A stretch of DNA of 60,673 nt, from contig NZ_PQVF01000020.1 of the NCBI RefSeq assembly GCF_002920915.1, positions 268 through 60,940 on the forward strand, in the 5' to 3' direction. The stretch's first letter is position 1. Every line of letters starts with the position of its first letter. Shown here in pieces: positions 11,701 to 18,947 of the stretch. Source of the stretch: Solitalea longa (GTDB lineage: Bacteria > Bacteroidota > Bacteroidia > Sphingobacteriales > Sphingobacteriaceae). Both the position numbers and the translations under genes were made by a program. Under the pieces are notes generated by a model. That model ran no database searches, was not told the DNA's origin, and was given only the letters and a program-made list of their open reading frames with translations.

Positions 11701-12883
11701 AGCAAGCGGTGCTAATAACACTTCCACCGCTAAAGATCCTACGCATACTTATACTACAGCGGGAGTTAAAAAGGTTAGCCTTACGGTTACTTCACCTTAT
11801 GGTTGTTCAAAAACGTTTGTGTATGATGTATCGGTATTGGGTTCGAATGTGAAAGCGGCCATTCAAAATCTAAGTGTTGCTCCTTATTGTACTAACGCCG
11901 AAATGATTTTCAAGGATGCTTCAACAACCGATTTTGGAACGATTACCTACCGCAAATGGGAAATTATTGATGCCGCTAACCAGGTAGTAAAAACGGTAAT
12001 GAATGATGCGCAAATGAACTTTACCGCTGCAGCCTCAACGGTTTCACAAACATTTAAGGTTCGGTTAATAGCTGGCTTTTCTATGGTGTGTACTGATATA
12101 GAAGAACTTAGTTTTACGATAGATCCCAGTCCGCAGGTATCGTTGAATCTGCCCCTTACTACCATTTGTATAAACGAACCTTCGTTTGTATTAACAGGCG
12201 GAATGCCTTTGGATGGCAACGGCGGTACAGGAGTTTATACAGTTGACGGTGTACAGCAAACTTCCTTTTCTCCACAAACAGCCGGGGCAGGGGAGCATAT
12301 GGTTCGTTATACCTTTAAAAACAGTCCTTCGGGTTGCGAAAGTTATTCGGAACAAAAAATCACGGTTGGTGTTTTGCCGGTAATAGATTGTAAGGATTAT
12401 ACGGTTGTAGCCGGAATCGATATTGAACTGAAGGTAACTGCCGACCAGCCTTCTAATACAACTTACAAATACCAGTGGACTCCCGCAGATGGCCTGAGTG
12501 ATCCAACGATTGCCAATCCAATTTTGTCACCAACGGTTGATAAAACCTACCAGGTAGTAGTTACCAATGCCGAAAATTGTTCAGCTACTTGTACCGTTAA
12601 TGTAACCGTGCTGCCTAAAATTGAAGTAACCAATGTGTTTACCCCTAATGGCGACGGCATGAATGATACCTGGGTTATCCCCGGTATTGAAAGCTACCCG
12701 AACATGGAAGTATTTATTTATGATCGCTTCGGATCACAGGTATTTTATACCAAAGGCTACGCAGCCCCATGGGACGGAAAGTATAAAAACAAAAACCTCC
12801 CGCAAGGAACTTACTACTATGTGCTTAAGCCCCATCAAGATCAGTTAGCACCAACAGCAGGTTCAGTTACGATAATTTATTAA
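8750..12883 (+). CDS. Beta-propeller/PKD secreted protein with T9SS type B sorting domain (paralog B)
   Basis: The ATG at 8750 is chosen over the in-frame TTG at 8741 because a signal peptide follows at once (MKQFYIKATYF, hydrophobic stretch, LAKAQQ). The domain order matches paralog A: SBBP-like propeller repeats, DUF5018-like domain, a central conserved segment starting near GRVTPIQVITLGT, Ig and PKD modules, then the type B signal (NVFTPNGDGMNDTW ... VTIIY). The propeller part has diverged clearly from paralog A, while the central segment is almost invariant at protein level. No terminator like those of its two upstream neighbours is found; a purine-rich run and a tandem repeat follow instead. 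Confidence 0.9.
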   Translation: MKQFYIKATYFIFFFLFCGLLAKAQQPNLLWGTGIGGNLNDYGTSIAVDQQGNTFVAGSFNDVVVLGATSITSKGLSDIFLAKYDINGNLIWVKSFGSVNSDEPKSLAIDGNGNVFLAGFISGQTDFNPPTNTAIVGSKGGPDLFIASYDNNGNYRWVYSAGNTGNDVANSIAIDKNNDVYLTGTFTDKVAFDPTQPTQLTGVSNSADVYIVKYSNTGAFNWVINMGENGSPNIGYKITVDNDLNAYITGELQGSVDFDPDPTAVATLTSKGGADVFAAKYDKDGKYKWAFSFGSNNTERGVGIHAGTDGYIYLTGLFTGTSDFNPSPTLTNFFTPIGEYDGFIAKYDADGNYVYAQQIGGTAAKTLLTGSAIDKDNNIYITGGFTSTVDFDAGPGTQNGTNTNIGFDVYLAKYDASGNYKWHLTMNGTGAYDQGTGVGVDQNGNSYLVGSYDSQIDLDPGNCDVKITSKQSDAFVVRYTDDITNLTDILAFSLSQQKTPAVINKANHTITVEVLPGTNVTNLTPTIVVSPCSTVSPASGVAKDFTNPVVYTVKDKFSNTQQWTVTVKVPTKVTCAGRVTPIQVITLGTDASPVDLPGTTTYSRNESDPNDGSYGYFSTVPNVFGNAWHSGEQDHTAEDANGRMLIFNASNAPGEFYRAPISGLCTNAIYRFSAFIANVLHKTRACSPDRPVNVTFEIRDKNNNIIDQVSTGDIYAANQMSWMEFGIDFTGQTDVVLVMRNNGPGGCGNDLAIDDISFSICGSIDISSDVPGATSTETFVCNGANVNLKSTLISGFVNPDYQWQSSTDNKTWNNITGATTGSLALTNVQTTDPKYYRLIVAATGTINDPSSNCKVVASPFTVNVIGDPVIAADNNKTDLCQGEKTILRNTAGKARSYQWLLNGNNLADSFADTLVVWGKGSYSLKITNDEGCERISNVIQIETRPTPDAKFSFIADCFGLFSFFDTSNISDGSTLSYLWNFDDAASGANNTSTAKDPTHTYTTAGVKKVSLTVTSPYGCSKTFVYDVSVLGSNVKAAIQNLSVAPYCTNAEMIFKDASTTDFGTITYRKWEIIDAANQVVKTVMNDAQMNFTAAASTVSQTFKVRLIAGFSMVCTDIEELSFTIDPSPQVSLNLPLTTICINEPSFVLTGGMPLDGNGGTGVYTVDGVQQTSFSPQTAGAGEHMVRYTFKNSPSGCESYSEQKITVGVLPVIDCKDYTVVAGIDIELKVTADQPSNTTYKYQWTPADGLSDPTIANPILSPTVDKTYQVVVTNAENCSATCTVNVTVLPKIEVTNVFTPNGDGMNDTWVIPGIESYPNMEVFIYDRFGSQVFYTKGYAAPWDGKYKNKNLPQGTYYYVLKPHQDQLAPTAGSVTIIY

Positions 12884-12974
12884 TGAGAGAAGGATAGAAG
12901 GATAGAAGGAGGGAATGATAGAAGGATAGAATGAAAGAATGATATGGTTATTGACACCTTTTCTATTCAATCAT

Positions 12975-13100
12975 TCTCTCATCCACTCATTTATTCTCTC
13001 ATTCTCTCATTCAGTCATTCACTCATTTATTCTCTCATTCTCTCATTCAGTCATTCAATCATTTATTCTCTCATTCTCTCATTCAGTCATTCACTCATTT
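12975..13100. repeat. 36-bp tandem repeat, about 3.5 copies
   Basis: Units begin at 12975 (degenerate start), 13011, 13047 and 13083 and read TCAGTCATTCACTCATTTAT plus a 16-bp TTCTCTCA-type tail. A purine-rich stretch of opposite skew (GATAGAAGG repeats, 12886-12945) precedes it. The repeat fills the convergent spacer between paralog B and the HAD gene. Confidence 0.85.
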
Positions 13101-13721
13101 CTAAAGGTACTCTGCCAACACTTCCTTCAACGGCTCCCCTGGAGCAACAAGGCGCGTATTCAGTCCTAACTTCGCAGCGGTGGCAATATGCTGGGGACTG
13201 TCGTCAATGAATAAGGTTTCTTCGGGGTTCAGGTTATGGATCTTTAAAACCTCCTCAAAAATATCGGCATTAGGTTTACGCAAGCCCATCAGGTGCGAGT
13301 AATAATCCTTCTCAAAATAAGCCGACATATCCGCAATGTTCCATTTGTGCTTTAGGTACTCAATGATCCAGTTATAGTGAATTTCATTGTTGTTGCTCAA
13401 TAAAAAGGTGCGGTATTTGGCTTTGGCTTTAAGCAGAAGCTCCAAATTACCTTCGTCAATGCCAATTAACAAGGCATTCCAGGCATCGATGATCTCCTGG
13501 TTGGTGGCCGTAGGAACGAACTTTTTTACTTCACTAACAAATAGTTCAGCGGTGATCTTGCCTTTTTCAAAATCATCAAAGAAGTTAGCCTGAGCCCTAT
13601 GCCCAAAAAGGTCATCAATATGCTCCAGACCTATATTTTTAAATGCTTGGCTAGCACGTTGAAAATCAATAGAAAAGATCACGTTGCCGTAATCGAAGAT
13701 TATATTTTTAATATTTTTCAC
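13101..13721 (-). CDS. HAD-superfamily (subfamily IA) hydrolase
   Basis: 206 residues, a normal length for HAD-IA phosphatases. The nucleophile motif is near the N-terminus (IIFDYGNVIF, Asp10), motif II is LLSNNNE, and the acidic metal motif is FIDDSPQHI near residue 167. Probably a cytoplasmic phosphatase acting on a small phosphorylated metabolite such as a nucleotide or sugar phosphate; the substrate cannot be told from sequence. The stop codon borders the tandem repeat, and the gene is divergent from the tRNA gene on its other side. Confidence 0.88.
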   Translation of the reverse strand: MKNIKNIIFDYGNVIFSIDFQRASQAFKNIGLEHIDDLFGHRAQANFFDDFEKGKITAELFVSEVKKFVPTATNQEIIDAWNALLIGIDEGNLELLLKAKAKYRTFLLSNNNEIHYNWIIEYLKHKWNIADMSAYFEKDYYSHLMGLRKPNADIFEEVLKIHNLNPEETLFIDDSPQHIATAAKLGLNTRLVAPGEPLKEVLAEYL

Positions 13722-13794
13722 TTAAATAAGAGTTAATAAGTTGTGATTTCGGGTGCAATTTTACATATTTGCGGACGATTTGAGAAACAAATCA

Positions 13795-13868
13795 GGACCC
13801 TTAGCTCAGTTGGTTAGAGTAGGAGACTCATAATCTTTTGGTCCGGGGTTCGAGCCCCCGAGGGTCCA
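13795..13868 (+). tRNA. tRNA with CAT anticodon (Met or lysidine-type Ile2)
   Basis: A full cloverleaf can be drawn: acceptor GGACCCT/AGGGTCC, D-arm GCTC..GAGT, anticodon stem GGAGA/TCTTT with loop CTCATAA (anticodon CAT at 13829-13831), T-stem CGGGG/CCCCG with loop TTCGAGC, discriminator A; the 3' CCA is not encoded. Base-for-base, the D-arm to variable-loop region resembles bacterial tRNA-Ile2 (CAT, modified to lysidine) more than elongator tRNA-Met, but this is an inference. The 3' end is the integration site of the element that follows. Confidence 0.93.
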
Positions 13869-13869
13869 C
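13856..13869. repeat. attL core (overlaps the tRNA 3' end)
   Basis: CCCCGAGGGTCCAC, covering the T-stem 3' strand, acceptor 3' strand and discriminator base. An identical copy is found at 51469-51482. Confidence 0.85.
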
Positions 13870-13872
13870 TTT

Positions 13873-13914
13873 CAATGCAGCGGTTTTCACGAAAACACGC
13901 TGCATTGTCGTTTT
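13873..13914 (+). terminator. Element-borne terminator directly after the tRNA
   Basis: Stem CAATGCAGCG (13873-13882) / CGCTGCATTG (13898-13907) with an inner GTTTTC/GAAAAC extension, then TCGTTTT. Because it lies inside attL it was delivered by the element and replaces the terminator now stranded beyond attR (51491-51529). Confidence 0.8.
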
Positions 13915-13977
13915 AAGGCGGTTTTTGAATTTTCCATCAAGCAAAGAAATGCACTCCAAAGCATAGGAAAACCGCAA

Positions 13978-13999
13978 ATGTTTTACCAAATGTTTTACC
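13978..13999. repeat. Left arm-type repeats, candidate integrase binding sites
   Basis: Two direct copies of ATGTTTTACC at 13978-13987 and 13990-13999, 12 bp apart. The same pair occurs near attR. Direct repeats about one helical turn apart near both ends are typical of arm-type sites for tyrosine recombinases. Confidence 0.65.
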
Positions 14000-14045
14000 A
14001 TTACATTGCGGAAAAATCAAGCTTGTTAATAGCAACAACCGTAAT

Positions 14046-15254
14046 ATGGCATCTCTTAAAATTTACCTCAACACCAAAAAGTTTAACCAACTCGAAGAAG
14101 CACCGCTTTATATTCGATTTATCCATTGTCGCAAGGCTACTTATTTATCAACCGGAATTTATTTAAAAGAAAGTGAATGGGATGAAAAGAATAGGAGGGT
14201 AAAGAAAAATCACCCTAATTCAACACGTCTCAACAATGTAATATCCAATAAAATTGCAGAGGTAGAATCAAAGATGCTCGACCTGGAACTGCAACAGACT
14301 ATCAACAATCCGCGAAAGATAAAAAGCAGTTTGAAGGGTGAAACGGATTTAAAATTCTTCCAATATGCGGCCGAATACATTAAGAATGGAAAGGGCAAAT
14401 ACAAGATAGCCACCATTAAAAAACTGGAAACTACCCTTGAAAAAATAAAAGAATTTGTTGATAATAAAAACATCTCATTTGAAGAGATTAATACAGGTTG
14501 GTTAAAACGATTTGAAGCACATCTTAAGAAAGAATACGGGAATTCTGTTAATACTATACATGGAAATTTAAAATACATCCGTAAGCTGTTCAATGAAGCA
14601 ATCAGAGATGATATGCTTCCCCCTGAGAAAAATCCTTTTATTAAGTTTCAAATCAGGCGTGCAGCAACAACTAAAGAGTTTCTTTCGGAAAAGGAATTGG
14701 CAAGTCTTGAGAATCTTGTATTGCCTTTGAATAGTTATTTAAACCATTATAGAAACATGTATTTGTTTTCGGTTTATACCGGAGGACTTAGGATCTCAGA
14801 TATATTAAAATTAAAATGGAGCAATTTTGATGGAGAGCATGTTGTGGTGCAAACACAAAAAACAGGATCGGTTGTTTCAATAAAACTCCCTGGTAAATCA
14901 AAAGAAATATTGGGCCAGTATAAACTTAATTCGAGTAATCCCGATAGTTTTATTTTCCCATTTCTTAAAAATGAAACAGACTACACTAACCCGGAGACTT
15001 TGTTTAAAGCAATATCTTCTAATACATCCAAGACTAATTCATACTTAAAAGTTTTGGCAGAGAAAGCAGACATCGAAAAGAAGCTCCATTTTCACACGGC
15101 TCGCCACACATTTGCCACCTTGGCTCTCAAGAAAGGTATGCGGATCGAATACGTTTCCAAACTAATGGGACATTCTGATATTACAACTACCCAGATTTAC
15201 GCCAAAATCATGAATGAAGAACTCGATAAAGCAATGGAAATATTCAACTGGTAA
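14046..15254 (+). CDS. int: Tyrosine recombinase / integrase of the element
   Basis: 402 residues. It has an N-terminal arm-binding-like region, a SAM-like core-binding domain (~105-200) and a C-terminal catalytic domain. The catalytic set is visible: Arg249 in GGLRISD, a Lys after it in the beta-hairpin (QKTGSV), His350-xx-Arg353 in HTARH, His376 in GHSDI, and the nucleophile Tyr385 in QIYAKI. It catalyses site-specific integration and excision between the tRNA-derived att sites. It points away from the tRNA and lies 177 bp inside attL. A very strong hairpin follows, separating it from the convergent RteC gene. Confidence 0.95.
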   Translation: MASLKIYLNTKKFNQLEEAPLYIRFIHCRKATYLSTGIYLKESEWDEKNRRVKKNHPNSTRLNNVISNKIAEVESKMLDLELQQTINNPRKIKSSLKGETDLKFFQYAAEYIKNGKGKYKIATIKKLETTLEKIKEFVDNKNISFEEINTGWLKRFEAHLKKEYGNSVNTIHGNLKYIRKLFNEAIRDDMLPPEKNPFIKFQIRRAATTKEFLSEKELASLENLVLPLNSYLNHYRNMYLFSVYTGGLRISDILKLKWSNFDGEHVVVQTQKTGSVVSIKLPGKSKEILGQYKLNSSNPDSFIFPFLKNETDYTNPETLFKAISSNTSKTNSYLKVLAEKADIEKKLHFHTARHTFATLALKKGMRIEYVSKLMGHSDITTTQIYAKIMNEELDKAMEIFNW

Positions 15255-15262
15255 CTTTAATC

Positions 15263-15313
15263 AAATGATATTACAAAAAACTGGTTTAGCCATGCTTTTT
15301 TGTAATATCATTT
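15263..15313. terminator. Bidirectional terminator between integrase and RteC genes
   Basis: AAATGATATTACAAAAAA (15263-15280) pairs with TTTTTTGTAATATCATTT ending at 15313. T-runs on both strands suit termination of both convergent genes. Confidence 0.85.
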
Positions 15314-15352
15314 CACTTTTTTAAAATCCAACCAAAGAAGGGCATTGGATTA

Positions 15353-16177
15353 TTAAAGGCTCTTATTCTTTTTTATTTTGTTAAAAACTGGTTGATAATG
15401 CTCAGAGTAAAGCCTTTGATGATGCCGCTTGCCTAATTCGCTAATTGTGCCTTTCAGTATTTCACTCATCGATTGGTATTCCTGCTCCTCTTCCGGCAGC
15501 CTGGTGCGTTGAATATCAAAAAGACTTACAATATTTCTTACTGCCGGCTCAATCCTTTTATCCTCAATAGTAGAAATCCATTCTTTTCTCTGCAATTCAA
15601 TAAATAGTTCTGTCAATTGACGCATGCTTCCTTTCCACCTTAACTTGTAAGTAGGTAGTACAGGATTTAAGCCATAAGAAGATGGAACACCCAATTCAAG
15701 GGTTATTATATCATAAACAAGCGATATGGCTTTATAACTGTACCCTATCTGACTGTCAATGAATGAAAGAATGTCAATTTCCTCCAATTCTTTTAGAAGA
15801 GCATCCTCTGTGATATTTACCTTCATTTCCTTCAATTGGGGGATGATTGATCTCCAATTTTTGCCTTCAATTAGCATAGACTGTAGAATCACAACTGTAT
15901 CACGAGTCTGCAACAATTCTTCATCTAACTCGGTGAGATGCCTTTTCAGATTTTTTAAATAGTTAACACGCTCTGTTTTATCGGTGATACCGCTTAGATT
16001 CACATACAAATTTGTATTGAACAGCATATAATTTTTTTGCAAAAACACCGTATAAAGTTTAGCGCTATGAAAGCCATTATAGGTTAATATATTTTTGCTG
16101 ATATCAATATTAACCTGTTGCATCTCATGAAAGAATTTTTCTATTCCATCTATTTCATTTTTTAGTTCGGCCTGCAT
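15353..16177 (-). CDS. RteC-domain protein
   Basis: 274 residues resembling RteC, the helical DNA-binding regulator that activates excision genes in CTnDOT-type Bacteroides elements. Recognisable parts are the N-terminal helical region (EKFFHEMQQVNIDIS, LYTVFLQKNYML) and the C-terminal block YKLRWKGSMRQLTELFIEL followed by IVSLFDIQ. The second protein with the same LRWxG block is encoded at 17065. A regulatory role in excision or maintenance of this element is inferred from the family. No two-component partners (RteA/RteB) are in the window. Confidence 0.78.
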   Translation of the reverse strand: MQAELKNEIDGIEKFFHEMQQVNIDISKNILTYNGFHSAKLYTVFLQKNYMLFNTNLYVNLSGITDKTERVNYLKNLKRHLTELDEELLQTRDTVVILQSMLIEGKNWRSIIPQLKEMKVNITEDALLKELEEIDILSFIDSQIGYSYKAISLVYDIITLELGVPSSYGLNPVLPTYKLRWKGSMRQLTELFIELQRKEWISTIEDKRIEPAVRNIVSLFDIQRTRLPEEEQEYQSMSEILKGTISELGKRHHQRLYSEHYQPVFNKIKKNKSL

Positions 16178-16228
16178 AGTTTAGCGATTTGATGTGATTC
16201 CCACTGATTTTTGAACATCAAAAAGAAA

Positions 16229-16251
16229 GTCAGGGCGAATTGCGCCCCGAC
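16229..16251 (-). terminator. Terminator of the Hsp20 gene
   Basis: Stem GTCAGGGCG / CGCCCCGAC with one mismatch; read on the minus strand it is followed by CTTTCTTTTTG. It lies directly after the Hsp20 stop codon. Confidence 0.75.
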
Positions 16252-16278
16252 CTTCTCGGTAAATTTTGCTATGTTTTT

Positions 16279-16725
16279 TTAAGAAATCTCAATTACCTTC
16301 ACCGGTTTTGTTTTGGCTTCTTCCTTTTTGGGCACAGTGATGTGAAGAATTCCTTCACGGTACTCAGCCTTGATTTCTTCTCTATTCACCAGCCTTTCAG
16401 AAAGTGTAAATGAACGTTGAAACGATTGATAGCTGAATTCCCGACGAGTATATTCATTCTGCATTTCCTCCGATTCATCATGCTTTTCGGAAGAAATCAC
16501 AAGCATGTCGTTATCCAGCTCGATCTTGAAATCCTCTTTCTTCATTCCTGGAGCTGCCAATTCTATATTAAACTCCTCATTGGTTTCCCGGATATTTACT
16601 CGGGGAAGTGTGGTATTGGCTTCTGAGAAATTCGAAAGACCCCAATCGTTCCAGTTTTGAGTGAAAAGGTCTCCCAACAAGGTTGGGATTCCCCATTTTG
16701 TTCCATTGTCTCTTAACGTTAACAT
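16279..16725 (-). CDS. Hsp20/alpha-crystallin small heat-shock protein
   Basis: 148 residues from the start at 16725 (MLTLRDNGTKW), chosen over an upstream in-frame ATG at 16764 because a strong AAAGGAGG ribosome-binding site lies 8 bases before it. The alpha-crystallin domain (~35-130) has PRVNIRET, ELAAPGMKKEDFKIELDN, and the C-terminal strand GILHITVPKKEE. The C-terminal anchoring motif is IEIS-like. It is an ATP-independent holdase that binds unfolding proteins in the cytoplasm. Small heat-shock genes are frequent passengers on integrative elements. It is divergent from the RteC-like gene at 17065. Confidence 0.93.
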   Translation of the reverse strand: MLTLRDNGTKWGIPTLLGDLFTQNWNDWGLSNFSEANTTLPRVNIRETNEEFNIELAAPGMKKEDFKIELDNDMLVISSEKHDESEEMQNEYTRREFSYQSFQRSFTLSERLVNREEIKAEYREGILHITVPKKEEAKTKPVKVIEIS

Positions 16726-17064
16726 GGTTTTATCCTCCTTTAAGTTTTTGGTCAAACAATTCAAGCGTCTAAACTCATTTTTTTATTGAGCTTCAATTTT
16801 ACCTTAACAACCTGAGTGCCAGTGAATTTTAAAACAAATGTGGTTTTTGATTTTATGCCATTTTTCTGAAAAATTTTCATTGAAACTGTCAAATTTTCAT
16901 TCTCAAAATGCCCCCAAGCAAAATTTAATTGAACTTGCCTCGACAAAGCAATGGAGATTTTCAATCAACCTCCAAACAACTACAAATTTGTCATTAAGTT
17001 GTGTTGTATTATTAATTTATTTTAATAATATTTTAACATTGTAGTTCACACTACGTTATCTACT
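16726..17064. other. AT-rich divergent promoter region, no gene
   Basis: 339 bp between the divergent Hsp20 and RteC-like genes. Apart from the AAAGGAGG Shine-Dalgarno of Hsp20 I see no gene, no long dyad and no convincing RNA. Weak frames here on both strands lack homology or codon bias. Confidence 0.5.
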
Positions 17065-17916
17065 ATGTTAAATGATCTAAATTTATCTATTCGGTTCAAA
17101 GAACGACCTTTTGTAAACACTGCTATTGCAAAAGCTCACCCTTACGATTTTGTCAGCGACGATTTTCCTGACAGTAAATCCATTGAAAACTCCCATTACT
17201 GCGCTGCTCTATTAGCAAAAATCAAAAGTTGGAAACTTCAAGAATGCCAGGAATTTATAAGGCATCAGATCAAAGGATTAACTGATCCTATCACCTGGTT
17301 AAATTCACTTCGTATGTTACTGGCTAATCAAGTGGATAAAGACACCGACAAGTTTGTAACCTTAAATTGGCTCATGAAACATGCCTTGGTTGTCGATGAG
17401 TTGAGAGATTATGAATTACGACAGTGTAAGAAAGATCGAAAGTTTGATTTCGACCAGGTATCAAAAGAACTTGAAAAATTGGATTCCAGCACTAAAAAAT
17501 TAAAATATTTAATTGAGCGAAAAACCGAGTTTTTACAATACCACCCTATTGAGCCGATACCAACTAAACCAACATTTGCAGCCCAGGTGGATCTGGAAAT
17601 TGAAAAAATTCATAAGTTGGAGGAAATAGCTTTACGTTCACCGGTGCCGCAAAATATCGCGCCCATTAAGCTACGATGGAATGGACAGATAAATATACTG
17701 GCCGATATTTTCCATCAATTTGCAACCATCAGGGTTGATGGAAAACCATTAATTGATAATTCAGCCTCGTCGTTGGCAGAGTTTCTCGCTCACAACTTTG
17801 TAGATAAAGACGGAAATCCAATTTCTTTTGAAACATTAAAAACCATACTTCGGCCTAGTCGTTTTGAAAAGCGTCCAAAGGACGGCCGTATCGATATTTC
17901 TGATTTATTAGAATAA
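17065..17916 (+). CDS. Second RteC-like helical protein
   Basis: 283 residues. The C-terminal part contains IKLRWNGQINILADIFHQF, the same LRWxG-xxxxL-xxIF block as the RteC protein at 15353, followed by a segment ending in a winged-helix-like RPSRFEKRPKDGRIDI. The N-terminal half is helical and does not match RteC closely (several charged repeats, SSTKKLKYLIERKTEFLQ). It is likely a DNA-binding regulator of the element. It is followed by GGTCCCC palindromes and the HTH gene, so it may regulate that block. Confidence 0.6.
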   Translation: MLNDLNLSIRFKERPFVNTAIAKAHPYDFVSDDFPDSKSIENSHYCAALLAKIKSWKLQECQEFIRHQIKGLTDPITWLNSLRMLLANQVDKDTDKFVTLNWLMKHALVVDELRDYELRQCKKDRKFDFDQVSKELEKLDSSTKKLKYLIERKTEFLQYHPIEPIPTKPTFAAQVDLEIEKIHKLEEIALRSPVPQNIAPIKLRWNGQINILADIFHQFATIRVDGKPLIDNSASSLAEFLAHNFVDKDGNPISFETLKTILRPSRFEKRPKDGRIDISDLLE

Positions 17917-17917
17917 A

Positions 17918-18013
17918 GGTCCCCAAAACCCACGGGGACCTCCTAAATACTTACGCTCTCTATTGCTCCTAAAGCCGCGTTTTTTAAGAAAAATGGTCCC
18001 CGGGGACCATTTT
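17918..18013. promoter_or_regulatory. GGTCCCC palindrome cluster
   Basis: A hairpin GGTCCCC/GGGGACC (17918-17940), then a perfect 24-bp palindrome centred on CCCC|GGGG with arms AAAATGGTCCCC and GGGGACCATTTT (17990-18013), then GGGACCTGGGGAC. The first hairpin could end transcription of the preceding gene. The perfect palindrome looks like an operator or a recombination/nicking substrate upstream of the HTH gene. Confidence 0.65.
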
Positions 18014-18078
18014 GGGACCTGGGGACTTCAAACTTTAATCTTCTTTCGCTTCCATAATTTTTTAAAACATCAAAAAAC

Positions 18079-18357
18079 ATGGAAGCAGTAATTCTAACAA
18101 AAGATGCCTACAACGACCTGGTAGGAAAACTCGAAACAATCCAAGATCTCATTACCCGCAAAGAACGTCCGGAAGACAAGTTTCTCGACAATCAAGATTT
18201 TATGTTCTTGATGAAGGTCTCTAAGCGGACAGCGCAAAGCTGGCGCGATGAAGGAAAAATTGCCTTCTCTCAAATCGGAGCTAAAATCTATTACCGTATG
18301 ACCGATGTCCAGGAGTTATTGAATTCAAATTACAACAAACCATTTGGGAGGAAATAA
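18079..18357 (+). CDS. Helix-turn-helix (excisionase-like) DNA-binding protein
   Basis: 92 residues. Residues ~38-82 form a MerR/HTH_17-type winged helix: DFMFLMKVSKRTAQSWRDEG, then a wing with KIYYRMTDVQELL. Small proteins of this type in Bacteroidota integrative elements act as recombination directionality factors or local regulators. It begins the three-gene string HTH / 120-aa protein / ATPase, with the next ATG only 2 bases after its stop. Confidence 0.82.
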   Translation: MEAVILTKDAYNDLVGKLETIQDLITRKERPEDKFLDNQDFMFLMKVSKRTAQSWRDEGKIAFSQIGAKIYYRMTDVQELLNSNYNKPFGRK

Positions 18358-18359
18358 AT

Positions 18360-18722
18360 ATGGAAACCGGTAAACCATTAAACTTTCAAGGTTTGTTAAA
18401 TGAAAGCCTTACCATCATAAAAGCCGATGCCGATAAATTGGAATGGCAAACCCAATTTTATAACAAAGCCCGTAATGAGAAAACTTACAATGCCGAACAA
18501 TTACAAAAAATGTATGAGCGTCTGCAATCCGATTTAAAAAGGCAACAACTCTTTTCAGAACTACTAAATCGACTGTTCGACCGCAATTATGCACAATGTA
18601 TTATTGGAATGGAGCAATGCTTTATCGGGCAACTTAAAATCAACGGAAACCTACCTATGGATTATGTTTTCTACTATCGTAAAGAAAACGATCAATTCAA
18701 GGTCTATTTCATGCCTTTATAA
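18360..18722 (+). CDS. Uncharacterised 120-residue protein of the element core
   Basis: No family recognised. It is mainly helical in the first 80 residues (many Lys, Gln and Leu; YERLQSDLKRQQLFSELLNRLFDRNY), then shows a short beta-rich tail. The start follows the HTH stop by 2 bases, so the two are probably translationally coupled. Position suggests a role with the HTH protein and the RepA-like ATPase in maintenance or excision. Confidence 0.7.
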   Translation: METGKPLNFQGLLNESLTIIKADADKLEWQTQFYNKARNEKTYNAEQLQKMYERLQSDLKRQQLFSELLNRLFDRNYAQCIIGMEQCFIGQLKINGNLPMDYVFYYRKENDQFKVYFMPL

Positions 18723-18840
18723 AGAAATAAAACAAAAAACTGAAGACTAATTGTTTTGTCATGGACCTTTGGGCTGTCCGTTCGAAATCCTCGACTCGGC
18801 GGGCAGCATTTGGTCTTTTTTACAATGCAATTATCATAAG

Positions 18841-18947
18841 CTATTCGTGTAATCCGTCTAATTCGTGCAATTCGTGTTCACCAATTCTCTTATTAGTGCA
18901 ATTCGTCTTATTCGTGCAATTCGTCTTATTCGTGCAATTCGTGTTCC
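18841..18947. repeat. Iteron-like 9-bp repeats upstream of the ATPase gene
   Basis: About ten copies of a nonamer of the type AATTCGTGC/TATTCGTCT at a 9-bp period. Part of it is an exact 18-bp tandem duplication (18896-18931 plus a partial third copy). It ends 23 bp before the ATPase ATG. Similar ATTCGTG strings occur as dispersed filler in some Bacteroidota genomes, so an origin role is only a hypothesis. Confidence 0.6.

Noticed and set aside
12975-13100. CRISPR array
   Set aside because: The 36-bp units are directly abutting with no unique spacers, and no cas genes are present in the window.
12939-13210. Two overlapping plus-strand frames of 76 and 88 residues
   Set aside because: They translate the 36-bp tandem repeat (SFSHSVIHSF units) and run into the HAD gene antisense; no gene-like start or composition.
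13978-14166. 62-residue frame upstream of the integrase
   Set aside because: It overlaps the arm-type repeats and the integrase start in another frame; no family match.
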